DNA of 64,000 nt. Source: Rosellinia necatrix (taxonomy: Eukaryota > Ascomycota > Sordariomycetes > Xylariales > Xylariaceae). Location: the NCBI GenBank assembly GCA_021209875.1, contig JAGYVD010000008.1, forward strand, positions 1,239,501 to 1,303,500, read 5' to 3'. Below the pieces are notes generated by a model that worked only from the letters and a program-made list of their open reading frames with translations, was not told the DNA's origin and ran no database searches. Below, in pieces: positions 1 to 11,215 of the stretch (positions are counted from its first letter, which is position 1; every line of letters starts with the position of its first letter). Made by a program: the position numbers and the translations under genes.

Positions 1-719
1 GAAACGCAAATCCGATAGGATACAATATCCACATCATTTTATCGAGTCCCAGATTCATCTCTATTTATGGATGTCCATTCTCTGCACGATTTGCTTATGT
101 GCTTTCATCCAAATGACACAAACGCTGTATCATTTAAGGCAAGGGGATCCTCTGACATGGGCTGCAAACTCTTGTTTATGGATGCTTGGGTAATTATATG
201 AGACAAGAGAACCCAGTTTTCAAACTGTAAAGGTCAAGGTGGCGATAGACATGTACGTGGGCAAGGCTGTGTTCTATTAAGTACCCTTCCAGCTTCTAAT
301 TGGGCGGGTTTTTGAAATATTTATAGATGAATTTACTTGGGTGTCCATGTTCTATCGCCCTGCGTCTAAACCGTTACACCCGAAAAAAAGCAGGTACGGT
401 AAAAACAAAAGCGATCCAAAAAATACAGCAAACCGCTCAAAATCAAAGAAACAAAAGGGTGCCACGAAGGCTAATTGGTTAGTAGATAAATAAGGGCACT
501 ATTTCGGACTTCGGTGTACATAGATCAGGGCCCGACCAGCATCGTTTTCCCTGCTCCAAGTTCAGCACGGCCGTTGGCTTTAACTGCGAGAAATACGATT
601 TCTAGCAACCCATCAAGGCCGTTTTTTTTTTCCTGGAGATGATTAAACGTGGCGAGTTTCCGGGTGGATTGAGAGATTTAAGGGTACGAAGAAGGCCAAG
701 AATTAAGAAGCGAGTACAC
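1..719. other. Intergenic, no gene seen
   Basis: No reading frame here looks coding on either strand. The stretch lies downstream of the tetraspanin stop codon on the minus strand, so its right part should contain that gene's 3' untranslated region and polyadenylation site. A run of T at about 623-632 is the only low-complexity feature I noted. Confidence 0.6.
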
Positions 720-1600
720 TTAGAATGTTCCCCGGGCGCCAGTCTTCTCGTCGATGTGGCGGTACCGCTCCATCTCCTTCCGATCCTTCAACAAGCAGGC
801 GGCCGCGATGATGAGCACAGCGTCGACGCCGACCACGCCGAACAGGGCCGTGAAAATGTTGTCGATGAACGTGTTGCTGAACCGCGACAGCGGCGTGGCG
901 CAGCCCGGCATCAGCGCTGCCGTGGCCGGGCTGGGGCAGGTGGCGTCGGTGTGGAAGGGCGGCGAGGTGCTGTTAAAGTAGCCGCAGCATTCGAACTAGA
1001 GATTGGCAATATTTATTAACGATGTCATCTCGCAGGAAGGAGGGGTGGGGTGCCGATCGAATTACTCAGGGGGGGGGGCTTTCAATCTCACTTACGGCAT
1101 TTTGCATGAGACCCTGAACCTCAAGAGACTGTTGTATCCATATCTTGCCAAACGTGTCTTTGATCCGCAACGTGAGGATCCACAGTTCGAGGCCGATGAC
1201 GAGTGTGAAGATGGCATCGACAACGATGAAGAAGGCGGCGACCTTCAGCCACGTGCGGCTATTGGTCGCCAGGGCTGGTAGGGTCAAGGCGAAGGCGAAG
1301 AAGGTGAAGATGCCGTTACCAATTCCGGCTATACGGGAGGAAAGGGGAAAAAGAAGGTTAGCGCATCCCGGACGTTGGCTTCCATCGCGGGCTCGTTCGT
1401 TTCCACTTTCGGGGCGGGCCGCTCTGCTCACCTGAGAAGGGAAACTGCTGGTACAGCAGGTCGCGGGCGGCCATGTCGCCGTCGATCGGCGCATCGAAGC
1501 ATGTGTTCCGGACGACGATGGAGAAGCCCAGGATCAGGGCTCCCGTCGCGGCAAAAAGAATGTCGATGCCCACGAACGCCGCCAACACTTTATTGACCAT
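720..1600 (-). CDS. PLS1: Tetraspanin, Pls1 type
   Basis: Four-pass membrane scaffold protein. In plant-pathogenic fungi the Pls1 family is needed for penetration from the appressorium, and in saprotrophs for ascospore germination (established for the family). Three exons, in coding order 1600-1432, 1328-1096 and 995-720, join in frame to 225 residues, the length I recall for the Magnaporthe protein. The start is MVNKVLAAF. Membrane segments lie near residues 6-30, 58-78, 86-110 and 180-204. The large extracellular loop carries the hallmark C137-C138-G139, followed by Cys154 and Cys166 and an N-glycosylation sequon at Asn142. Introns are 103 and 100 nt with GTGAGC and GTAAGT donors. A pyrimidine-rich leader lies upstream at about 1700-2150. 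Identity is secure as a fungal tetraspanin; the Pls1 subclass rests on length, the four-cysteine pattern and the sequence after CCG. Confidence 0.93.
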
Positions 1601-2700
1601 TTTGACTACTACCGAAGAGGCCGTGAGGACCTCGAGATCACCCGGAATTCGGTCTTGAGAATTTGAATAGCAATGCCAATTTCTACCGCCTCGTCTTCTT
1701 CTCACTTTCTTTTTTCTCCCTTTTTCTCGTGCGGGCCTAAATCTCGAGTCGCTGCTCTTTCCCCCTTTTCTCCGGTAGATACCTTTCCTACTGTTCTTGT
1801 TGGAATGCCTCGATTAATAAGAGGGAAACAATTGGGACGACCGGCGTCTTGTACGAATTGAATGCTCTCGTCAATTGTCGATCGGTATGGGAAGAAGCGA
1901 AAGGAGTTTTCCCAGTGGCGAACCAGCGATGCACAGAACGGAATGCCGAGACTCGATCGACGAAGTAACAATAGCAGCACTAACAACGGTCCGGACCGAA
2001 AGAAGAGAAAATGCTTCGAAACGGAATAGAAGAGGGAAGGCAATTGGGTTGAGGCGGAAAAGGAGGACAGGTAGAGAGCGCAGAGAAGAGATGAGACAGG
2101 AAATGATACAGAGAGAAACACGCAAGCGCCAGGCAGGCTCAGAAACACCACCGCCCCACAAACGCCGTTGGTTGTATCAGTATGTGTAGGTAGTTATGTG
2201 TTGTAGGTATGTTGTAGGTAGGTACACCACCTATGTATGTATTGTATATGTGTGTGCATGTATATATTTTGCCTACCACTACCTACCACTACCTATCACT
2301 CTGCTGCTATATTTACGGTTACAGTTGGTACAGGGCACGTAGCGTGATGAGTGAGGGAACAGGACGAGGAAGGAGCAGGACAAGCTGAGACAGCGCCCCC
2401 CTATCAGGACGGGATGGCCTGATTAACATCACCCAGCATCACGAAAGAGGACGCGCACCAAGGCAGGCGGATGGGCGTTCGTTCGTACGATGGGCTCGAG
2501 GGGAAGGGGGGGGGCATGGCTTGACTTAAGGACTGGTGATGCGCAACCCAAGACGGTTGTGGTTTCAGAGCGGCGTTAATCAGGGGGGGGCATTATAAGC
2601 CCCCCATGCTGAGGCAGAATGTGACCAGATGCGATGATGCGACTGGCTGCGGGCCAAGCGCCAGGGTCCCTACCTCCTAGGTACCCTACTTACCTACAAG
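1601..2700. other. Intergenic; probable PLS1 promoter and leader
   Basis: Upstream of the tetraspanin on the minus strand. About 1680-1780 is strongly pyrimidine-rich on the plus strand, with CTTTTT-type runs. From about 2185 to 2310 it holds many TAGGTA, GTAGGTAGG and TACCACTACC units. Overlapping open frames at 1702-2189 on both strands have no coding character. G runs occur at about 2505-2514 and 2582-2589. Confidence 0.5.
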
Positions 2701-2713
2701 TACCTACCTGCTT

Positions 2714-2761
2714 CCCAGCCAGCTAGCTGGCTGGGTGGCTACCTACCTACCTAGGTAGGTA
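2714..2761. repeat. Two adjacent perfect palindromes in TACCTA-rich DNA
   Basis: Bases 2714-2735 form a perfect 22-base palindrome centred on AGCTAGCT. Bases 2744-2761 form a perfect 18-base palindrome of TACCTA/TAGGTA units centred on CCTAGG. Further TACCTA and CTAGGTACC units lie at 2670-2710. Both could extrude as hairpins. The surrounding 2740-3000 is GC-rich and open in several frames without a convincing protein. Confidence 0.85.
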
Positions 2762-5700
2762 TGTACAGTAGTGTACAGGGCTGGGTTCGGGCGGCAGACG
2801 GGTCGAGAGGTCGCTTCCAACGGGGCTTTCCTCGCACGCGCCAGCTGTCGAGCCGTGCGCCACGCGCCCGTCGGGGTTGGATGTCCGGACAGCCAATGAG
2901 TCCCCTCGGATGCTGGACGAAAAGGGAAAGTCGAGGGAGACCCCGAGACGGACGGTCGGCCATGGTGTGCATGCCGTGAGGCGCGACGAACGAACGTGCA
3001 CTAACCTACCCAATACCGCCGGCTTAACGCACGATGAACTGTCGGTTTGATGTTTTTATCGGCAACCTGAAGGACTCGATGAGGACTTCAAGAGCATAAA
3101 ACCTTGACCGTCGTCTCTGGACCCACTAATGCACAGGGTGGGAATACTGTCCCGTGAGAACGACGCAGCATGCGATGGTACCATCTATGTATGTAGGTAG
3201 ACGGGGCCGGCTACCCGTGATTTTTAATTGGCTTGGCGGTTAGTTGATTATCTAGTGTAGTATGTATGCCTACTCCCTGGGACAATATTGAGCTATGATG
3301 AGGCTCTTTCGATGATTGAAGACGCTTATGTATCTATGTCGAGTATAACGGCCGCCTGGGGTCTAGTTTGGTACTGCGAGGAGTGCAGTTGCGTAGCATC
3401 AGGAACATGCCGCGGTCAATGCGGAGGCCCAGCCGAAGATACTGTAGTAGACTTTGCCTGAGGTCTGAGCAGCTCTTTGTCGTCGCGAGTTTAAGTATGA
3501 TATAGTCCTGATGACCGCACCTATAGAGTCGAAGAGCATTACGGTCTAGAGCCATATTATGGGCCATTGCCATGCTTTCAACCGAGGATATCGGCCAGGC
3601 GAGTCTCGAGGTTGAGGCTAGCTACTATCAGGTCAAAATGCAAACGGCGTTAGTCCTGAGTAGGTAGTACGTGGTCCAAAGCACCCTTCAAATGCCCATG
3701 CCGGGAACACTTGCGTAGGTCGAGAAATGAATGGTGATCCATTGAATGCGCGGCCCACGGCCCCTGTGGTCTTTGTCAGTAGGGAAAACCCTTGGGAGGG
3801 AACGACAGCAGGCAGAGATCGACCCGATCGCGTTCCCCGGATATTCCACTGGCGACGGCGGTATGGGTGGCCGTTTGCGGCGATGTGCATCTCGTCTGTC
3901 TCGCTGTTTGGGTGAGGGTGGTTCGGAAGCAAGCCGGCCGTGAGCCGACGGATGCCCCCCTCGGGCGGAGTGGTGTCTCCTGCCCTCTGCATGGGCATCT
4001 AGAGATTGCGTAACACGACGCGGAGATTGGTTTGGTGATCGGAGCGGGATCGGACATGGGTTGGCCCGGGTTGGAATCACATCGCGGCAGACCACCTCCT
4101 GAGGTTGCGTTCCGAGACCTCGGGTTTTGCGGGCGCACCGTTGCGCTGCCTGTACGGCGTGCTACGGCGTGGGTAGAACCGTGATGCGCATGACCAGTCG
4201 CTTATCGAGGGGCCTCGAGATGCGATCTAGCGACGGGACCTGGCCCATCGCGGCCCGGGCCCGTCCTGGTGTCTCACCACCTCTCTTCGTCGACGGGAGC
4301 GTTTCGACAGCGAGCGCGCTGGCTGGGGCGCACAAGCCCGACCGGCATCCGAGGTGGCGCACGAGTTCCCGCGAATCTCGTTGGCGCCCTGTAATCGCGC
4401 GCCGTACCGTACATATAGCTAGAGGCTGCTGGCATTCCCCGCGCAATGCACACTGTCCGCAGCAACCCTGGGCTTGGGGAGGAGGGGGCATGTGCGTGAC
4501 TTTCGAGAACGGGGTCCAGTTGGCTATCGTGCAGTGCGATGGGGCCAGAGGATGATGTGTCCGGCATGCTGTCCCTGTAACCTGTAACCCATAACCTGCA
4601 CGTCTGCTAGCCTCGAGACCACACAGCAGTCTGGTGCTCTCGCAGGGGCGGCGACGAAAGGCCTCACCGCCAATCTTGAGGGCGTGATGGCCAAAAACCA
4701 TGCAGCATGACGGCCTGCTTCCCTGTAGAAATGGTTGTGATCTGGAGATGTTTGGAGGGCTCGAAATCTCTATTTACCCTGCGGCAGCGATCCTTCGCAG
4801 GGTGCAGCGCTGGTTCGCAATCTCTCCAGTGAAGCGATGGATGCAGCTGAAGTTCTACCACCCAAGTTTGCAAATCATTCCTCAGCCCGTCTGGGTTAGG
4901 CCATCCGCCATGCTGGAACGAGACACAGCCCGTCAATCTGCCGCACTGCGCCAAACCAATGTTGGCAAGTTTCTTCAACCGCTAGATCGTGGGGAAATGT
5001 TCTGCGCCTTGCCCACCACGGCCCCGATCGTCGTCAATCTCGAATCTCTATTATTTGTGCGCTCTAATCACACCAAATATTGGAAGACTAGCGAAGTCGT
5101 ATTGAATGTCGCATGAACCGTACTGTACACCACGACACTGTGCCTAAGTACCTTAGACGAGGTACTAACGAAGTACGAAATAGTGTGCACTAGCGTCGCC
5201 TCGATGCCTCGATGGTTGGGACGAGAAGCAAGAAATAGGGGTCGCTCTTAGTTTGTTTTTTGTGTTTTTTTTTTTTTCTTAATTCTGGGTCGGCTATTTC
5301 ACCGCGAAATTCCAGAGCGCCGCCTACCATGCTCAGAACACTACACGACAACACTAACATGACGCCCCGATAGCTTGCTAAGAGGTAGATAACTACCATG
5401 CTTACATTAAGAGCTCTATAATATATCTCATGTGCAAGCGTTCCTAAACCATGTTGTGGCGTATGTAGAGGACACACTACCATGCAACGCAGGACCGCAT
5501 AGGCGCTTTGTACGTGTAAGCCTGCCACCCACTATCTGCGTACACCCACCACCGCACCGCTGGTTGGGACTTTCCATCCTTGGAAACAGTCATCAAGACG
5601 CAATGCCAGGGAGGAAAAGCCCCCCCAACGTCGCCGACATGATGCAGGTGACGGCCCTTGTTCCGCATTGACACTCCCGAGGTCCAAAGTTTTCCAGAGC

Positions 5701-8700
5701 CAGTTTTATTCGGGGCCAATCCTGTGGACCCATTTTCTACTCGACACGTCCAGCCTCTCCAATATTCCTTAGGCTAGGTACTTCCGTAATAGCGCCTCGG
5801 GTCATTCGTAGGTGTGCTAGGTGTCACAATAGGCTTGGTGGATTGCCCTCACATACCTCCGTCTTTCGCTGCTTCCTGACTCGATCACAATACCACCAGG
5901 GTCTCACTAACTCTATACGGTCACTAGAGCGGCATGCTTCGCGTTTGAAGCCAGCTGCAGAACGGTCCACAAGGTGTGTTTCGTTTTGCGAAACCCCGAA
6001 ATGTCTGAGGCAGAATCCAGCTCGCTACGTACGTACTGCATGATATCAATACCCTGTATCATTATCATGGTGGCGGCTATCCTAACGACGCGGCGATAAC
6101 ACGGTCTTGGGTCGGTGAGAAAAGGCGGAACTCAGCATGCGTCGTGTGTTGGGAGAAAGGACAGACCAGCCAAGGGCCGGTCAGTCGTAGTCATGGTCAT
6201 GGTGGTGTAATCGAGGCCACGGTAGACTTGACAAACTCTGGGTCTTATTTACCCCCAACCTACTCTGTTGAGCGGCAATTTGAGCGGGAGAGTAAAGGGG
6301 AATAACAACAATACATGTCACCTATCTTAAACCCATATTATCGATAACTTAGAAATTGAATTCAATCTCAAAACTGCCTAGAACCTTGGAAGTTATAGGT
6401 AGTAGATAGTTGAACCCAAAGCGAATAATGGCTATGCAAACCTGTGAACATTGCCTTGGAAAGTCCCAATCTGGATACACTCCCAAAGAGTCGACTGCCT
6501 TCGATATGATTGGACATATGAATATCACCTAGTGCTTCCGCCCCCTGCGGGATCCCCCCTCATGCCTCATGCCGCCTAGTGGGTCTATGGTGGTAAGTAC
6601 TTTCTATACTGTGTGGGGTAAGATTACTGTGACGAAGCGCGAAGTAGGCTTGGCACGGTACTTACGTGGTAGCATATGACGCTTTGGCCAGCTGGCAGCA
6701 TCTTCTCATCACTTAAACCAGGCGCCAGTAACGCGGAATATGCCTCAAAAACAACCTGTCTTTACACTACCACCGCAGCCGTGGAGGGGGGGGGCCAGCC
6801 ACATAGTAGGTATCGATAAACGCTACATCTATAATGAAGATGACATTGGAATCGTATGTTTGTTTTGCTCTCTCAGACAGGAGCCAAGCACCAGGCATCT
6901 GTCAGCGCTAGCAAACTCATACCTACACTACCATGCCTTGCTCATTCCAAATCCGCAATCGGACATTTTCACATTCCTACCAACTGGCACGACTAGTGTT
7001 GCTATTAGCGGCCAGCGCGGTGATGGGGATTATTACACTGTATTTTGCATTGTCTCTGTCGACGCCCTTGCAGCATCCTGTTAGGGGCTTCATTCAGGTC
7101 CTTTTCATCTTCCAACGTCAGTGTGTCAACGATTTCGTCCATCGCCAAAACGATCTTGCTCCGTGAACCAAAGCACCGGGATTCCAGATGCTTTATGGTT
7201 TCACTTGATGAACAGCCGCCCCGCCCCCGCATCTCAATTGCTCTGGGAAATGTTGTACCGTGTACGGCATCTTGTCTGCCCTGCCTCACAGTATGTAGTT
7301 TGAATGCGATGGCTATATCACCAAATTCATAAGTTATAGGACATGTTGCTGTTGCTATTGTTGTTACTGTTGTTGTTACGTTTAACCTTACCTAATTTCG
7401 ACGGAGCCCCATCAAACGGCTACTGAGCGCGTAGGACGTCCTTGAATTTACATGGACACCCCGGATGGCGCAGGAATCCCGAGTTATGTTGACCTGCCGA
7501 AGATTAGAACAACTCAAGAGAGGGGATCTAAATGGTGTGAGATATATATTAAATTAGACTCAAGGCATAGATACTCAATCTCATGCCTGAACCATGGTGT
7601 AGCTCCAACTCTTAGTTTTCCTTTTTTTTTTGTATGCACCTTGTCGGGTCAAGAGGCCAGGTCCCGTCCTAGCACCTCTCTCACTGCCGGCAGACCTAAA
7701 GGGTATGCAGATCCTCTATGCTCTCACTAAAGCGTGCCGATGAGGTAGACCTTAGCATCGTCTTTTTGTTCGAGCGTAATTCTACCCAAGACCTCCTGTA
7801 CCCTAGAAACCTTCAGCCTCATACCTTGAACTGGCCGCCTTTTAGGCCATAGGGCTGGTGGAAGTAGGTAGGTACTTGGTTGAAATCAACAACTGGCCGG
7901 CGGTACCTACCTTAGGAGGCTTGACAGTGCACACAGGAGGTATAATCCTCCACCGGATTTGTCAGGCTAACTCAAATTCTTAAGTCAGAATGTTGAGTTG
8001 AATTCAAGACAATGTGGCTTGCCTTGATTGGGTTCCTCACGGCTTATGTCTGCGCCCTAATTGGCCGAATGCTGCGGTCTGCTGGGGAGCGCCTGCCACA
8101 ACCATATTAGAGGGTTCCATGTATCAACAACCCTCACCTGCCGCCGTTTTCGTGAGAGCCGCCCAGTTAAACTACGCTGCATACCAGACTTAGACAACTA
8201 GATGTTGATGTACACTTTGCTGGTACCAATAAGCAACACCACATCACGCATTTTTCAATACATACATCACACGATCAACTATGCTCTAATCAATGGGGCA
8301 TGTGTGAATTTTCTGATGAGCTCTTCGGGGAGCAACCGGCATAATTTTCCATGCCCTTTCTTCAACCCTCTCAAGACTGATTCATCATGGGTACTTTGAA
8401 GGCAACAGTAGTGTACATAACATAGCGTTTGATCTGGGCGCCGGATTGGCATGAGGAGGAATGCACCACACACACACGCACACAGTGTTCAAGAATGGTG
8501 ACTAAAATCAAGCTAAAAGGCTCCAGTGCTCAATCTTATTGTCAGTAGAGTTGTATCGCTAGTAGTTAGCATATGCAGTAGTTGATGTAGCTATCGGGCT
8601 CGGCCACTCATTGGCCAGGGCCGATGGGCGTGTGGTGTTCTTTCCGTGCACAACTGGAGAGGACCGGGGGGCAGGGTCCATAGTTCTACATCGTACCCAC

Positions 8701-10317
8701 AGTTTCCCTACCTTGGTTCGAGGTCGTTCGTTCTGCAAGTTCCCCGTCCTGCCACCTTACCTCCGTTAAAGAGGTACTTCGCTCCAGACTCTCGTGCAGG
8801 CTCGTACCCTGTCACAGTGCAACACACGGTAAGCAAGTAGCCTCCATTCGCATGCACCCACCCATCCACCCTCGCCTCCGGCACTAGCATCCACTGTTCC
8901 CCCGCCCGCAGCTTCCCAGCGGTCTTCACAGGCGCCTGGCAGGCTTAAAGTGTGTCACAAGAAAAAGGCCAAAAAGGCCGTGTGCTACCTTAATTACCAC
9001 CTCGCTATCCTCTTTTCAATCATCCCGCATTCACCTTTCCTGATCAATCACCCAAACCCAAAACCGATAAGAAAAGGGAAAGGCTCGACACCTGACACCC
9101 GACCAGACTTTTGGGCTTTTCCTGTACAGGGGAAAGTGTCGTTCAATCAAGCTACAATCAAGGGCCCTGCTGAGGCTTTCTTTTGCCCGATCTTTCCCAG
9201 GCCGAGATAGTCTAAACGGCCCTGACTAGGCACGCGTTCAGCGAGGCGAAGGTCGACAGAGGTGAGCAAACAACAGATTGGACGAGTCGGCTGCATCGTG
9301 TTGTGCTGTGTCGCGTCGCATGACATCGCCGAGTCGATCCAGTTGATTGATTGATTCATTCATTCATTTATCCGTTTGTTGGCTCGCTGCTTGTTCGCTG
9401 GTTCATTTCCACCTATCGCCCTTTGGGACAAGGTCAGCCCGCCGAAGCCTCCAGAGGTCCTCCAACCCGTCTGCCCTACCTACCAGACTGGGAACCTACC
9501 ATACAAGGCAAACACCTCCCGCCTTGGACCTATTACCGTCGTCCCTCATCCCCAACAGGTACGCATGCGACTATGATGCTATTATTACTATTGTCCTTAT
9601 TTTCCTATCTACCATTCCATGCGTTCGTCCATTCCATCTCTAAGTTCCCATTTATCTCTCGACTTGGCTTGCTCCACAAACAAGGGGCCCTGCAAACATG
9701 CCGTGCTCTCTCCCTCCCTAGCCATCTGCCTACACTACCAACCTGACCCTCTCGCTCAACCCGGTAAATCTACACTACATACCTGCCTGCTACCCGCTAC
9801 CCGCTTACCTGCTACCTGCTACCTGCTACCTACACCACCGCCTAACTACCTAACCCTACCGACCTTACCTATCTACCTACCTACCTGCCTGCACCACCAC
9901 TACCACCTACTCCCAGTCCAATGCAATCAGTCCCTGTCAATGGTATCTAACAAAACTGGGCCACACAGCGCGCACCGTCCTGCCAATCCGCTGAGGGTCA
10001 CCTCTTCCCCCCCAAGTCTCACAACGCAAGGCCTACCTTGGTAATCACACCTAAACAAAGAGATAGTGCCAACAGCCAAGGGTCTGGGAAATTCTTCGGC
10101 ACTCGCGTCTAGTTTTGTTCCGCCTGGCACTACGCACCAAACTCGATACAGCAGGCGCCCCCAAACCAGGTTTCTGCGACAAGATTCCAGCCTACGACAA
10201 CAGAGCCTCTCCGCTCAACGCCAGATCTAGTATAGGCCATCGGCACCACGACCAAAACAGTATCTCCACCATTTTTTGCCCGTTTTGTTCGTGATACCAT
10301 CCAGCACCCATCCAGCA
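2762..10317. other. Long intergenic region, no supported gene
   Basis: About 7.5 kb. Bases 3690-4700 are GC-rich and open in several frames on both strands (the longest minus frame spans 4162-4701), but none shows a motif, plausible splice sites or a domain I recognise. Small frames at 6740-7084 and 7452-7730 start with ATG but look random. Poly-T runs occur near 5267 and 7621. Bases 9350-10317 are C/T-rich with many CTACC and CTGCTACC units and probably form the promoter and leader of MCM1. No transfer RNA B-box could be seen. Confidence 0.5.
9782..9832 (+). repeat. CTACC/CTGCTACC-type short tandem repeat
   Basis: Loosely repeated 7-8 base units built on CTACC and CTGCTAC, continuing as TACCTACC at about 9865-9890. 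They lie about 430-540 bases before the MCM1 start codon, inside its pyrimidine-rich upstream region. Confidence 0.7.
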
Positions 10318-10884
10318 ATGGCAGATATTACCGACCAGCACGACCAAACCACTCCCCAGGAGTTGGACGATAGCCACGTTGGCAACGGCAACGCCGCCGC
10401 CGCTGAAAGTCGCGGTGTTAAACGTCCGCGCAATAGTATTGCCGAAGATGACGACGACGACGACGAGAAGGGTGGGCGCGAGCGGCGCAAGATTGAAATA
10501 AAGTTTATTAGTGATAAATCGCGTCGCCACATCACTTTCTCTAAACGTAAGGCTGGTATTATGAAGAAGGTACGTCGTCAACCCTCATTCGGCGCCCTCG
10601 TCACGTAGTCGCCGCGTCAAACGCGTTCTTGCACCGCGAATCCGCCATGCAACATGATTGTCGCAAAACAAGCACTAACTCGCTTCACACCAGGCATACG
10701 AACTTTCCGTGCTTACCGGTACACAAGTTCTGCTACTTGTCGTCTCGGAAACTGGTCTTGTTTACACCTTCACCACGCCTAAGCTGCAGCCCCTTGTCAC
10801 AAAAGCGGAAGGCAAGAATCTAATCCAGGTCAGTCAGCCCAGGTTCCCTTTGCGTGAAAAGACTTGCTTTCCATATGAACCAAA

Positions 10885-10915
<31 letters not shown>

Positions 10916-11215
10916 CTGACCATGCCATCATAGGCCTGCTTAAACGCACCAGAGCCGAACCCTGGCAACGAGAACGGCGCCGACGATCCGAACCAAGTCG
11001 ACTCGCCCGAAGAACCGCCTAACTCACATCTTCCACCTCAGACCAGCCGGCCGGGGATGCCACAGAATCCACATATGCCAGGTAGCTACATGCCCAACGT
11101 TCCCATGGATCCTCAGGCCATGGCGTATCAGGGTTACGTACAGCGCACCGCTCCTCCGCCATACGGCATGCCTCCACAACCTGGCATGCCTCAACACTCT
11201 GCCCACCAGTCTTAA
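10318..11215 (+). CDS. MCM1: SRF-type MADS-box transcription factor (Mcm1)
   Basis: DNA-binding regulator of the Mcm1/SRF class, which binds CC(A/T)6GG boxes with partner proteins and controls mating, cell-cycle and developmental genes in ascomycetes (family knowledge). Exons 10318-10569, 10694-10828 and 10934-11215 are all in phase 0 and give 222 residues. The N-terminus is polar with an acidic Asp run at residues 44-49. The MADS domain starts near Gly53 (KIEIKFI, SRRHITFSKRKAGIMKK) and continues across intron 1 as AYELSVLTGTQVLLLVVSE, the SRF-type signature. The C-terminal third is rich in Pro, Met and Gln. The start is the ATG at 10318; an upstream in-frame TTG is not a likely start. Intron 2 contains a run of about 22 A. 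Typical length for the family. Confidence 0.94.

Noticed and set aside
1702..2189. Overlapping open frames on both strands upstream of PLS1
   Set aside because: Low-complexity pyrimidine-rich leader DNA; composition is Ser/Leu/Phe on one strand and Arg/Glu on the other.
4162..4701. Open frame of 179 residues on the minus strand
   Set aside because: Overlaps equally open frames on the plus strand in GC-rich DNA, with unusual Cys/Arg/His-rich composition and no recognised domain.
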